Source of the DNA: Pseudoselenomonas ruminantium
GTDB lineage: Bacteria; Bacillota; Negativicutes; Selenomonadales; Selenomonadaceae
Assembly (NCBI RefSeq): GCF_900142515.1
Contig: NZ_FRBC01000009.1
Span: 1-64,000, forward strand
Direction of reading: 5' to 3'
Length of the DNA stretch: 64,000 nucleotides
Positions 9,404-17,486 of this stretch are shown piece by piece. The notes under the pieces were generated by a model. It made no database searches, had not been told where the DNA came from, and saw nothing but the letters and a program-made list of their open reading frames with translations. Each line of letters opens with the position of its first letter. The first letter of the stretch is position 1. A program made the translations under genes and the position numbers.

Positions 9404-10036
9404 TTGCGCTTTGAACAATATGTAGAAGAATTACAACGGGTGAGACCTTTGTCCCGGGACCAGGAGGCTGAACTCTGGCGGGCCTATAAGGAATGCGGTG
9501 ATGAAGATGCCCGCCGCCAGATCATCGAATCGTATCAGCCGCTGGTATTCAAGCAGGCCCTGCCTTTCCGCAGCCTGCAGAATGTCATGGATGTCGTGCA
9601 GGAGGGGACGGTGGGCCTGATCGAGGCCGTGGAACGCTATGACCCGGCACGGGGGGTAGCGTTCAGCCTCTTTGCTGTCCACCGTATCCGCGGACGGATG
9701 CTGGATTTCCTGCAGAGGGAAGGCCGCTCCGACAGTCCCTGCATGGATGTCTGGCTGGAGGATGGCGGCGTGAGCCTGAAGGAAAACCTGATGGATGCGT
9801 CACCTACCGTGGCGGAGCAGGCTGAGACCCATGAGCTGGTGGGACGCCTGCGCACGGCTATGGCGCGCCTGCCGGTCAAGGAAAAGGCGGTGCTGGAGAA
9901 TGTATTCCTGGGCAGCCGGGATGTAGCGGCCGTGGCTGAGGACATGGAACTGAGTCCCGGCCATGTCTACCGCCTGCAGAAAAATGGCATACGCCGCATC
10001 CGGGGAATGCTGGCTAAATTTATGCAAAACTGGTGA
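9404..10036 (+). CDS. Sigma-70-family sigma factor inside the envelope operon
   Basis: This 210-residue protein has sigma region 2 at about residues 40-110 (QEGTVGLIEAVERYDP, then the FSLFAVHRIRG helix). Region 4 is at about 150-205, with a recognition helix near LSPGHVYRLQKNGIRR. There is no region 1.1 and no clear full region 3, so it is an alternative sigma rather than the housekeeping one. I chose the TTG at 9404, which has AAAGGAGG eight bases upstream; a GTG at 9395 overlaps that site. It follows tamB by 30 bases and precedes a single-pass membrane protein and bamA. It may tune envelope genes, but that is inference from position. Confidence 0.85.
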   Translation: MRFEQYVEELQRVRPLSRDQEAELWRAYKECGDEDARRQIIESYQPLVFKQALPFRSLQNVMDVVQEGTVGLIEAVERYDPARGVAFSLFAVHRIRGRMLDFLQREGRSDSPCMDVWLEDGGVSLKENLMDASPTVAEQAETHELVGRLRTAMARLPVKEKAVLENVFLGSRDVAAVAEDMELSPGHVYRLQKNGIRRIRGMLAKFMQNW

Positions 10037-10199
10037 AATTTTATTAAAATCAGTAGAAATAAGCAGAAAAACGCTGAAAAACTGTGCTGAGCACAATTAT
10101 TGCCTGCTGACAGGCGGACAAATCGTGTGAAGGCAGGGCTCCTTTCGTCGATTGTAAATGTAGATTTGGAGATTTTAGGTGAGCGATGGAGGGGCGCAT

Positions 10200-10757
10200 A
10201 TGGACAGGCGTTCACAGCGGAATCATATCCGGGCGGCACGGGACTGGCTCGGCAAGGCAGAGGACTCTCTGGCCCGGGAAAAGGACGTGCAGGGGGATTT
10301 GAAGCTGATGCTGGCCAAGGCGGAGCTGGCACAGATGGATCCAAGCCCGCAATCCCGCCGGTTATCCTCATGGGGAGGCCGGCTGGCGGCTTTGCTGCTG
10401 GCTATGGGCATAGCTGGTGGCTTTTGCTGGTGGAAGGCGGTGACGCTGCCGGTGGCAACGCCGGCCGTCCCGGCTGTGACTGCTGACCGGCAGGGGGATA
10501 TGCCGGAGCCGGCAAAGCTGCCGGAAACAACCCCGCCGGCGGTTCCCGCCAGACCGGATTTTTCGGCACAGCCCGAAGCACAGCCTGCACCGCCGGTAAA
10601 AGTGACGGAACAGGCAAGTCCTGCTCCGCCGGTGGAAAAGACTGCGCCTGTATCGCAAGGCATGGCTGCGCCGCAAGGACAGCCCGTGCCGCCAAAGGTA
10701 CCGGATGTAGATAAACAACAGCTTATGCAGTCCGCAGGCAAGATCCTGCGGCAGTGA
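10200..10757 (+). CDS. Single-pass membrane protein with Pro-rich outer part, unknown function
   Basis: I do not recognise a family. The 185-residue product has a charged N-terminal part of about 55 residues and one hydrophobic segment at about 61-80 (LAALLLAMGIAGGF). The remaining 105 residues are rich in P, A, V and E, a typical disordered periplasmic linker. The layout (cytoplasmic head, one membrane pass, extracytoplasmic tail) is that of many anti-sigma factors and of TonB-like spanners. It lies between the sigma factor and bamA. The ATG at 10200 has GGAGG seven bases upstream; a GTG at 10179 is a weaker alternative. Anti-sigma function is only a hypothesis, since no ZAS or RsgI motif is visible. 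Confidence 0.7.
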   Translation: MDRRSQRNHIRAARDWLGKAEDSLAREKDVQGDLKLMLAKAELAQMDPSPQSRRLSSWGGRLAALLLAMGIAGGFCWWKAVTLPVATPAVPAVTADRQGDMPEPAKLPETTPPAVPARPDFSAQPEAQPAPPVKVTEQASPAPPVEKTAPVSQGMAAPQGQPVPPKVPDVDKQQLMQSAGKILRQ

Positions 10758-10783
10758 AAAAGTGATATTGGGAGGTTTGACCT

Positions 10784-12868
10784 TTGTACAAACGCAACAT
10801 GAAGAACAGGAAATTTTTAGCTTGCGCGGTGGCGCTGGCTACTAGTTTTGCGGCTGTGCCCGGCATGAGCCAGGCAGCAACCGAAGATGAGATGTCAGCA
10901 GCCAATGCGCCGGCAATCACCGAGCCTGCAGACAGCAGCACGGCAGCGGCGCAGACCAGTGCAAGTGCACCCCAGAGCGAACCGGCACCAGCCACTGAAG
11001 CTCAGGATGCGGCAAAGGACAATTCTCCCGCAGCAGAGACCAGCGGGGCAGCAACGCCTGCAGCTGATGCAGCAGCCCCGGCAGAGTCTGCCCAGGCTGC
11101 CCAGACGAACCAGACGGATCAGTCTGCCGGCCAGGAAGAACGGCAGAATGAAGATCCCCGCACCAGCGAGTGGGCCAAGAACCGTCCCAATGAAGACTTC
11201 ATTGAAAAGTACAGCAAGCAATTTGAAGGCCAGACCATCGTGGATACGGTCTTTGATGGCGCTACGGCACTGACGGAAGGCACCGCCAAGGCTGCGACGT
11301 CGATGAAGACCGGTGATATGTTCACGGTGAAAGGCTTGAATGCCGACCGTGAGGCCATTTACAATACGGGTTATTTCTATGACCTCTTCCCCACCTTTGA
11401 GAAGGTGCCGGAAGGTGTGGTCGTGACTTATCATGTGCTGGAAAATCCTGTGATCAAGAGCATCACCATCACGGGCAACACGGTGATCAAGACAGCTACG
11501 CTGATGTCGGCGGTGACGGTCAAAGAAGGCGAGATCCTGAACAGCCGCAACCTGCAGCAGAACGTCCAAGCCATCAAGGAGATGTACCGCAAGGACGGCT
11601 ATATTCTCGCCAAGGTCACGGATATGAACGTGGACAAGGATGGCAACCTGATCCTGCGTGTCAATGAAGGCATCCTGGAGGGCTACAAGGTCAAGGGCAA
11701 TACCAAGACCAAGGATTACGTCATCCTGCGTGAGATGCGCCAAAAGGTCGGGGAGCCGTTCAATTCCAAAATGGCCCGCCGTTCCATGCAGCGCGTTTAC
11801 AACCTGGGCTTCTTTGAAGACGTCAACATCAAGATGAACCCGGGCGTAGAGCCGAATGCCGTCATCATGGAACTGGATGTGAAGGAAAAGCGTACGGGTT
11901 CCTTTGGCATTGGTGCCGGTTACAGTACGGCAGATGGTATCCTGGGTATGGTAAGCATCGGTGATACGAACTTCCGGGGCACGGGTGATGCCGTGAACGT
12001 GACCTATGAAAAGAGCGGCGACGCGGATGATGCACAGGGCTATTCGTTCTCCTGGCGCCATCCCTATCTCGACAAGAAAGAGACGGCAGGAACCCTGCGC
12101 CTCTATAACCGTACCTATGAGTACAGTGATTACAACACGAAGGGTAATCTGAATGAGAGTTATATGCGCAAGTACAGTGGCGGGGAAATCACCCTGAGCC
12201 GTCCGGTCAGCGAATACTCCACGAACTACATCACCTTCCGCAACCGCAAGGACGCTTACAAGCGTCATACGGAAAACGGTCTGGCCGGTGACCGCAGCGG
12301 TGCTGCAGGCAAGGCATGGCGCGACTACAACTTCGGCACGACCCGCAGCATCACGCTCGAACATGTTACCGATACCCGCGATAACATCTATAACCCCACG
12401 GAAGGCGGACGCATCAGCCTGTCCGGTGAAATCGCCGGTTTGGGTGCAGATTTCGATTTCCAGAAGGGCACCATTGAAGACCAGCGTTACTTCAAGGTGG
12501 GACATGCCCAGGTCGTGGCCCTGCGCGGCCAGTACGGCTTAGGCCGCGGCCATATTTCCGAGTTCAACCTGTATAAGGTCGGCGGCCAGAGCAGCCTGCG
12601 CGGTTACCGTGAAGACCAGTTCCGCGGCACGCGCATGGGACTGGCTACGGTGGAATATCGTTTCCCCATCGTCACCAAGGTACAGGGCGCCATCTTCACG
12701 GACTGGGGCGCTGCCTGGAGCAAGGACCTGATGCCGGCCCAGAAGGATATCCACGGCAGCGTAGGTGTGGGCCTGGCCCTCAATACGCCTATCGGTCCGC
12801 TGCGCCTGGACTACGGCCGTGGCAGCCAGGGCGGCCGCGTGCACTTCTCTGTAGGCGGCACCTTCTAA
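10784..12868 (+). CDS. bamA: BamA outer membrane assembly factor (Omp85)
   Basis: This 694-residue Omp85 protein inserts beta-barrels into the outer membrane. A signal peptide (residues 1-31, ending MSQA) is followed by an 88-residue low-complexity A/P/Q/E segment (32-119). Three POTRA-like units then span about 140-370, with the usual I-T-G-N-T and Y-R-K-D-G-Y motifs. The barrel spans about 375-694 with the RGY loop motif (SLRGYRED) and ends in a phenylalanine. E. coli BamA has five POTRA units, so this is a shorter form. Translation starts at TTG 10784 with GGAGG eight bases upstream. The next gene begins directly at the following base. Confidence 0.94.
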   Translation: MYKRNMKNRKFLACAVALATSFAAVPGMSQAATEDEMSAANAPAITEPADSSTAAAQTSASAPQSEPAPATEAQDAAKDNSPAAETSGAATPAADAAAPAESAQAAQTNQTDQSAGQEERQNEDPRTSEWAKNRPNEDFIEKYSKQFEGQTIVDTVFDGATALTEGTAKAATSMKTGDMFTVKGLNADREAIYNTGYFYDLFPTFEKVPEGVVVTYHVLENPVIKSITITGNTVIKTATLMSAVTVKEGEILNSRNLQQNVQAIKEMYRKDGYILAKVTDMNVDKDGNLILRVNEGILEGYKVKGNTKTKDYVILREMRQKVGEPFNSKMARRSMQRVYNLGFFEDVNIKMNPGVEPNAVIMELDVKEKRTGSFGIGAGYSTADGILGMVSIGDTNFRGTGDAVNVTYEKSGDADDAQGYSFSWRHPYLDKKETAGTLRLYNRTYEYSDYNTKGNLNESYMRKYSGGEITLSRPVSEYSTNYITFRNRKDAYKRHTENGLAGDRSGAAGKAWRDYNFGTTRSITLEHVTDTRDNIYNPTEGGRISLSGEIAGLGADFDFQKGTIEDQRYFKVGHAQVVALRGQYGLGRGHISEFNLYKVGGQSSLRGYREDQFRGTRMGLATVEYRFPIVTKVQGAIFTDWGAAWSKDLMPAQKDIHGSVGVGLALNTPIGPLRLDYGRGSQGGRVHFSVGGTF

Positions 12869-14161
12869 ATGCTCAGGCATCTTGCTGTGGTGCTGTTGGC
12901 AGCGCTGGTCTGGCTGCTTCCGTGGCCGGTAGCGGCAGCGGAACGGGTGACTGCGGTGCAGGCTGAGACCTTTGCGCAGAGCAATCTGCCGCCGCTGGTG
13001 GCAGAACGTATGAACCGCAGTGTGGCGGCCATCGCCGGCCAGCTGCTGGAAGGAAAGGACGTCGCGGCGGCAGAAGCGGCCAAGGGCAGTTATGCAGAAG
13101 TGATCCATGAGGTCTTTGACAAGGTGCTGGTCGGTTATACGGTCGGCCATGTCAGCCTGGACATAGCGCCGGTGACCACGGTGCGCGTGGAACTGATGCC
13201 CTGGTCTGAAACCATCCGGTCTGTCCAGGTGGATACTGCGGTGGAGGGGATGCCGCCTCGCATAGAGAGACTGGTGCGCACCGATCTGGCCGGCGTGGAA
13301 GGCGCCTTCCGGGAAACCCTGACGGGCCTGCCTACGGCCGCGGCGGATTGGACGAATGGCATCCTGAAGCAGCATGTGAATGCGTATCTGGCAGAACATC
13401 TGCCGGAGTTCCGGGCGGATTTTGATCTGCTGCCGGAACCAGAGGCGAAGGTAAAACTCACGGTCTATCCGCGGCTGCCAGTGGTGCGTACCGTGGATCT
13501 GTCCATGCGTTCGGATACCCTGCCCAACAGCATCCTGCTGGCGCGGCGTGACCTGATGCAAAATCAGGTCAATGATATCGTCGGGGTGCCGGTGGGCTTT
13601 GTCCGCCGCCATCGGGAGGAACTGGCCGCGCAGTTTGCCAGTTCCCTGGATAGCAGTCCGGAATTTTCCCTGCTGAAGATGCGGACCCGGGTGGAGATCG
13701 AGCCTGCCGAGCGCAGCCATATCATGAGCCGCTCCGATACGTCACGTTACCGCCTGCGGCTCAGTGGCTGGCTCGATGTGGGCCGCCATGGGGACAAGTC
13801 CCATGATAGTGACAAGAACATGCTCCTGCGCCTGCATGCCGGCCAGATGCTGAGCTCGCGGGACGAGTTGTTCCTGCTCATCGGCTTTTGGCCGGAGAAG
13901 GTCTCCTGGGATTACCAGCTGGGTTACCGCTATGACCTGCATGGCGGGCGGCAGCTGGGCCTGCGTTATGACCTGCGGCAGAAGAGCTTCATCTATACGG
14001 CATCACAGCAGCTGTCAGCCCGCTGGCTCCTGCGTTATGAATACCGCCGGGGAGATCATCTGGGCGAAGCGGCGGTCCGGTACCGCCTCCATGATTTCCT
14101 GAGCATGGAATATGTGTTTGATCATGACCAAAATTGGCTGCGGCTGATTGGTAATTTTTAG
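12869..14161 (+). CDS. Unrecognised exported protein with a beta-rich C-terminus
   Basis: I do not recognise the family. The 430-residue product has a clear signal peptide (residues 1-24, ending PVAAA). A mixed helix/strand middle (about 25-285) contains three repeated blocks of strand, T or V, then R-x-V. The C-terminal 140 residues alternate aromatic and polar residues in strand-like runs (LGYRYDL, LGLRYDL, LLRYEYR, AAVRYRL) and end in GNF. This resembles a small outer-membrane barrel behind a periplasmic domain. The ATG at 12869 touches the bamA stop with no gap, so it is co-translated with bamA. A role in barrel assembly or lipid transport is plausible but unproven. Confidence 0.75.
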   Translation: MLRHLAVVLLAALVWLLPWPVAAAERVTAVQAETFAQSNLPPLVAERMNRSVAAIAGQLLEGKDVAAAEAAKGSYAEVIHEVFDKVLVGYTVGHVSLDIAPVTTVRVELMPWSETIRSVQVDTAVEGMPPRIERLVRTDLAGVEGAFRETLTGLPTAAADWTNGILKQHVNAYLAEHLPEFRADFDLLPEPEAKVKLTVYPRLPVVRTVDLSMRSDTLPNSILLARRDLMQNQVNDIVGVPVGFVRRHREELAAQFASSLDSSPEFSLLKMRTRVEIEPAERSHIMSRSDTSRYRLRLSGWLDVGRHGDKSHDSDKNMLLRLHAGQMLSSRDELFLLIGFWPEKVSWDYQLGYRYDLHGGRQLGLRYDLRQKSFIYTASQQLSARWLLRYEYRRGDHLGEAAVRYRLHDFLSMEYVFDHDQNWLRLIGNF

Positions 14162-14170
14162 GCGAATATC

Positions 14171-14199
14171 TTGAATAAAAAATAAGAGTTTGTTATAAT
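14171..14199 (+). promoter_or_regulatory. Strong promoter before the skp gene
   Basis: TTGAAT at 14171-14176 is followed after 17 bases by TATAAT at 14194-14199, with the extended TGT element at 14191-14193. It lies just after the stop of the preceding gene and about 60 bases before the skp start. It would give the chaperone and lipid A genes their own transcript. Confidence 0.75.
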
Positions 14200-14200
14200 G

Positions 14201-14245
14201 TTCCACGTATGTGGAATACTCACTCTTAAACAATCCCATATGGGA
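14201..14245 (+). promoter_or_regulatory. Two palindromes in the skp leader
   Basis: TTCCACGTATGTGGAA (14201-14216) and TCCCATATGGGA (about 14234-14245) lie back to back between the -10 and the ribosome binding site AAAAGGAG. They could be operator sites or small RNA hairpins that protect or gate the messenger. I know of no regulator with this exact pair. Confidence 0.45.
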
Positions 14246-14260
14246 AAAGGAGATTTTGAA

Positions 14261-14725
14261 ATGGTAAAATTGCAGAAAAAACAGGTTAAAATTGTCAGCA
14301 TTCTGATTGCACTGGCATTCGTAGGTTCCGTCGTGGCTATGGCACTCACGCAGTTCGGCCCGAACATGGCCAGCGCAGCCAGCTCTAATGTCGGCGTAGT
14401 GGATTACAGCCAGGTGATGAGCCAGCATCCGAAAGTTCAGGCTGCTTCCAATGAAATGCAGACGGCTGTCCAGGAAGCACAGAAGGAATTCGAGACCAAG
14501 TCTGCTAACATGAACGATAACGAGAAGCGCGATTACTACACGCAGACCCAGCAGCGCCTGCAGCAGAAGAACCAGGAACTGATGGAACCCATCACCAAGA
14601 GCGTGGAAGATTCCGTCAAGAAGGTCGCTGAACAGAAAGGCCTGTCCGTAGTGCTCGACAAAGGTGCTGTGGTTTACGGTGGCGTAGACATCACGCAGGA
14701 TGTCCTGAAGCAGGTCAGCAAATAA
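14261..14725 (+). CDS. skp: Skp/OmpH-family periplasmic chaperone
   Basis: This is a 154-residue protein. An N-terminal membrane-crossing signal (about residues 8-38, ending MASAAS) is followed by the OmpH pattern: a strand (VGVVDYSQVMSQHPKV), a long charged coiled coil with many Q and E, and a closing strand (VVLDKGAVVYGGVDIT). Skp trimers hold unfolded outer-membrane proteins on their way to BamA. I place the start at ATG 14261, behind AAAAGGAG, rather than at the upstream ATG 14198, which overlaps the -10 box. It is the first and most canonical of three related proteins in a row. Confidence 0.88.
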   Translation: MVKLQKKQVKIVSILIALAFVGSVVAMALTQFGPNMASAASSNVGVVDYSQVMSQHPKVQAASNEMQTAVQEAQKEFETKSANMNDNEKRDYYTQTQQRLQQKNQELMEPITKSVEDSVKKVAEQKGLSVVLDKGAVVYGGVDITQDVLKQVSK

Positions 14726-14738
14726 AAGAGATATGATA

Positions 14739-14850
14739 GCCTGCCCCTAGGGGGAAGGTGTCAGCCGCAGGCTGACGGAAGAGGCATTGAGATAGCTAGC
14801 TGAGCATCTTCCACCGCTTGGCGGTTCCCCTCCCCCGTATGGGGGAGGCT
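14739..14850 (-). repeat. Short palindromic intergenic repeat, copy 1
   Basis: Read on the minus strand it begins GCCTCCCCC..GGGGGAGG, then GGAACCGCC..GCGGTGGAAG, a spacer, CAGCCTGCGGCTG and a closing CACCTTCCCCC..GGGGCAGGC. The same order occurs on the plus strand at 37902 and 52027. Both ends form strong hairpins. It lies between two skp-like genes and may also end transcription, since a T-run follows at 14850. Confidence 0.8.
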
Positions 14851-14878
14851 TTTTTGACAATGAGAAGAGGGGGCAGTC

Positions 14879-15967
14879 ATGGAAGAGAACAGGGACGAAG
14901 GTCAGAAAAAGAAGAAACGGGGCCGCAATATCGTTGTCGGCGCCATCGTGGCTCTCGTTTTTGTCCTGTTGGGAGCCTGGCTGGCACGGGAACTGCTGGT
15001 TCCCAAGGCGCCGCCTCCCCAGGAAAGCGTGGCGGCTGATACCGGCCTGATCGACTGGCAGAAGGTGCTGGCGGCGCATCCCGATTATGAGAAATACAAG
15101 GATATGCAGGCTGAGTGCGAGCTTCTGGAGCTGGAGACCAATGATGTGGGGGAACTGCTTTCCCTGCAGCCGCCCAAACTGATGGACGAGCCGTTCCAGG
15201 AATCGGTCTGGCAGAAGAATGCCGTTGATGTCATCGGCAGCCGGGCGGAACTGGAACGCAAGGCCCAGCGCCTGCGGGAGGAATACAAGAAGAACACGCA
15301 GGCTGATTTTGAGGCCCGGCGGCAGGCCATCGATGCGGAGTATCTCAATGCCATCCTGAACCTCAATATCAAACTGGATAACCAGGAATCCATGCACAAT
15401 CCGCTGGATTCCAAGGAAAGCATTGCCCGCGAGCGGGAGGATTGGCTGAATCAGCGCAGCCAGCTGCAGGCTGAGCGCGGACGGCGCCAGTACGAGATGT
15501 GGAAGGCTTATAAGGCCGAGATTGAAGCGTATGTGCAGAAGGTCCTTGGCCCGGAGCTGGAGAAGTGGCGTTCGCAGCTGCCTGAGATGAAGAACCAGCA
15601 GATGGCCGCTGCCCTGCAGAAGCAGAGCGAAGCGGACAGTCGCAATACTGAAGCCTTGCAGAAACAGCAGGAAGCTGCGGTGAAGGTTCAGCAGCGCCTG
15701 GAAAAACGCCAGCTTTTGGCGGAGAAGAAAAGTGAACTGGCTGCCCTGGAAGCCCATATCCTGAATGATGTGGCCGGCAAGGCAGCCAAGGTGGCAATCC
15801 TGCATCATTTCACCATGATCCTGGTGCATCATCCCCAGACCTTGCAGAGTTTCCTGCCCCGGACTTCTGGCGTGGACGACTTTGCCCCGCGGGACAGCAT
15901 CGCCATCGGCATTGCCACGGAAGATGTGACCGATGAAATCGTGCAGGAACTCAAGAATCTGCAATAA
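14879..15967 (+). CDS. Membrane-anchored OmpH/Skp-like coiled-coil protein
   Basis: This 362-residue protein has a short basic cytoplasmic head (KKKKRGR) and one membrane segment at about residues 22-40. A long alpha-helical, Q/E/K/R-rich region (about 70-300) follows. The opening LIDWQKVLAAHPDYEKYKDM mirrors the VVDYSQVMSQHPKVQAA of the upstream skp, and the closing strand and EDVTDEIVQEL mirror its ITQDVLKQV end. I infer an enlarged, permanently anchored Skp relative, twice the usual length, that could span the periplasm or hold a client channel. The start at 14879 follows GAAGAGGGGG. It lies between two skp-family genes. Confidence 0.75.
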   Translation: MEENRDEGQKKKKRGRNIVVGAIVALVFVLLGAWLARELLVPKAPPPQESVAADTGLIDWQKVLAAHPDYEKYKDMQAECELLELETNDVGELLSLQPPKLMDEPFQESVWQKNAVDVIGSRAELERKAQRLREEYKKNTQADFEARRQAIDAEYLNAILNLNIKLDNQESMHNPLDSKESIAREREDWLNQRSQLQAERGRRQYEMWKAYKAEIEAYVQKVLGPELEKWRSQLPEMKNQQMAAALQKQSEADSRNTEALQKQQEAAVKVQQRLEKRQLLAEKKSELAALEAHILNDVAGKAAKVAILHHFTMILVHHPQTLQSFLPRTSGVDDFAPRDSIAIGIATEDVTDEIVQELKNLQ

Positions 15968-16001
15968 CGTTTATTTTTAGAGAGAAAGAAGCGAATTGAT
16001 C

Positions 16002-16451
16002 ATGAAGTTACGTAAAAAAACAGCAGCGGCTGCCATTATGGCACTCCTTTGTGCAACCCTGGCCAGCGGCTGCGGTCAGACGAAGATTGGTTATATAGAT
16101 GGTGAGCGGGTGTCCAAGGAGGCTCCGCAGATCAGCAGCCTCGTGGAAGAGGGCAACCAGAAGATCCAGGAAGCGCAGAGCCAGGCCAGCGCTGACCTGC
16201 AGAAGAAGATGCAGGAAAACCCGAATATGAGCCAGGAAGACCTGCAGAAGGCACAGATGGACAGCCAGCGCAAGATCCAGGGCCTCAACCAGTCCTATTC
16301 CCTGCAGCTGCGCCAGAAGATGGATGTGGCTCTGGCCGCTGTCAGCAAGGAAAAGAAACTGGATGCAGTCGTGAATAACAGCTCGGATCAGCCGGTAGCC
16401 ATTACCGGGGCTGTGGACGTGACCGATGATGTCATTGCCCAGCTGCAGTAA
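16002..16451 (+). CDS. Skp/OmpH-like lipoprotein
   Basis: This 149-residue protein has a lipoprotein signal with lipobox LASGC, the acylated cysteine being residue 24. A strand (KIGYIDGERV), a Q/E/K-rich coiled coil and the closing motif DVTDDVIAQL follow, the OmpH pattern. It is the third family member in a row and the only one with a lipid anchor. A TTG at 15996 is two codons upstream; the ATG at 16002 is the more natural start. The lpxD gene begins 15 bases after the stop. Function as a membrane-tethered periplasmic chaperone is inferred from the family. Confidence 0.8.
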   Translation: MKLRKKTAAAAIMALLCATLASGCGQTKIGYIDGERVSKEAPQISSLVEEGNQKIQEAQSQASADLQKKMQENPNMSQEDLQKAQMDSQRKIQGLNQSYSLQLRQKMDVALAAVSKEKKLDAVVNNSSDQPVAITGAVDVTDDVIAQLQ

Positions 16452-16466
16452 GATGGGAGTACCAAG

Positions 16467-17483
16467 ATGAAAAAAACTTTGCAAGAGATTGCAGAAATTG
16501 TCGGTGGCCGTGTCGCAGGTGAGGCTGGTGTGGAAATCACCGGCCTGGATAATATCGATGGTGCCGGCGCCAATGACCTGACCTTTGCCGTTGAACCCCA
16601 TATTGAAAAGGCCAAGACCTGCAAGGCAGCCGCAGTCATGCTGCCCGAAGGCGTGACGGATTTCCCCAAGACGGCACTCTATGTGGAAGATCCCCGGGCC
16701 GCCTTTGCCAAGCTGCTGGACATCTTCACGCCGAAGCTGGAGCGTCCTGTGGGCGTGAGCGATAAGGCCCATGTAGGCAAGGATGTCAAGCTGGGGCAGA
16801 ATGTCACCATCATGCCTTTTGCCATGGTGGATGACCATGCCGTGATCGGTGATAATGTGGTGATCTATCCGCATACCTACATCGGCCAGTATGCGGAAAT
16901 CGATGACGATACGGTGATCTATTCCAATGCCACCGTGCGGGAATACTGCCGCGTAGGCAAGCGCTGCGTGATCCACAGCTCGGCTGTGATCGGTTCCGAT
17001 GGCTTTGGTTTCACGACCAAAGACGGCGTGCATACCAAGGTGCCGCAGGTAGGCATCGTGGTGCTGGAGGATGATGTGGAGATCGGTGCCCATGATGGCA
17101 TTGACCGCGCCGCTATGGGGGCAACCGTCATTGGCAAGGGCACGAAGATCGACAATCTCGTGCACATCGGCCACAACTGCAAGATCGGTGCGAACTGCTT
17201 GATCGTGGCGCAGACGGGCATCTCCGGCTCGACCACCGTAGGTCATAATGTGACCTTTGGCGGCCAGACCGGTACGGTTGGCCATATCCATATCGGCGCC
17301 AATTCCGTCTATGCGGCTCGGGCAGGCATCATCGGGGATATGCCCGAAGGTGTGTTCTGCGCTGGCTTCCCGGTGCAGCCCCATACCGAGTGGCTGCGCA
17401 TGCAGGCACTGATGAAGCACCTGCCGGAAATGAACAAGAAAATCAAGCAGCTGGAGAAAAAGCTGGCGAAATACGAGGGATAA
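16467..17483 (+). CDS. lpxD: UDP-3-O-acylglucosamine N-acyltransferase LpxD
   Basis: This 338-residue enzyme carries out the third step of lipid A synthesis, adding the second acyl chain from acyl-ACP. An N-terminal uridine-binding domain (about residues 1-100) is followed by a left-handed beta-helix of hexapeptide repeats (about 100-310: [23 protein letters not shown]) and a C-terminal helical tail. The catalytic histidine is likely in NLVHIGHN. Length is normal. GGGAG precedes the ATG. It opens the run of Raetz-pathway genes. Confidence 0.95.
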   Translation: MKKTLQEIAEIVGGRVAGEAGVEITGLDNIDGAGANDLTFAVEPHIEKAKTCKAAAVMLPEGVTDFPKTALYVEDPRAAFAKLLDIFTPKLERPVGVSDKAHVGKDVKLGQNVTIMPFAMVDDHAVIGDNVVIYPHTYIGQYAEIDDDTVIYSNATVREYCRVGKRCVIHSSAVIGSDGFGFTTKDGVHTKVPQVGIVVLEDDVEIGAHDGIDRAAMGATVIGKGTKIDNLVHIGHNCKIGANCLIVAQTGISGSTTVGHNVTFGGQTGTVGHIHIGANSVYAARAGIIGDMPEGVFCAGFPVQPHTEWLRMQALMKHLPEMNKKIKQLEKKLAKYEG

Positions 17484-17486
17484 CCT

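Noticed and set aside
5312-9418. A 1368-codon open frame on the minus strand opposite tamB
   Set aside because: It mirrors the codon pattern of tamB. The translation is rich in H, Q, R and I with no domain, and there is no ribosome site. Long antisense frames are common in GC-rich genes.
14739-14850. CRISPR-like array from the palindromic repeats
   Set aside because: The copies are single, far apart and about 105 bases long, with no regular spacers and no cas genes.
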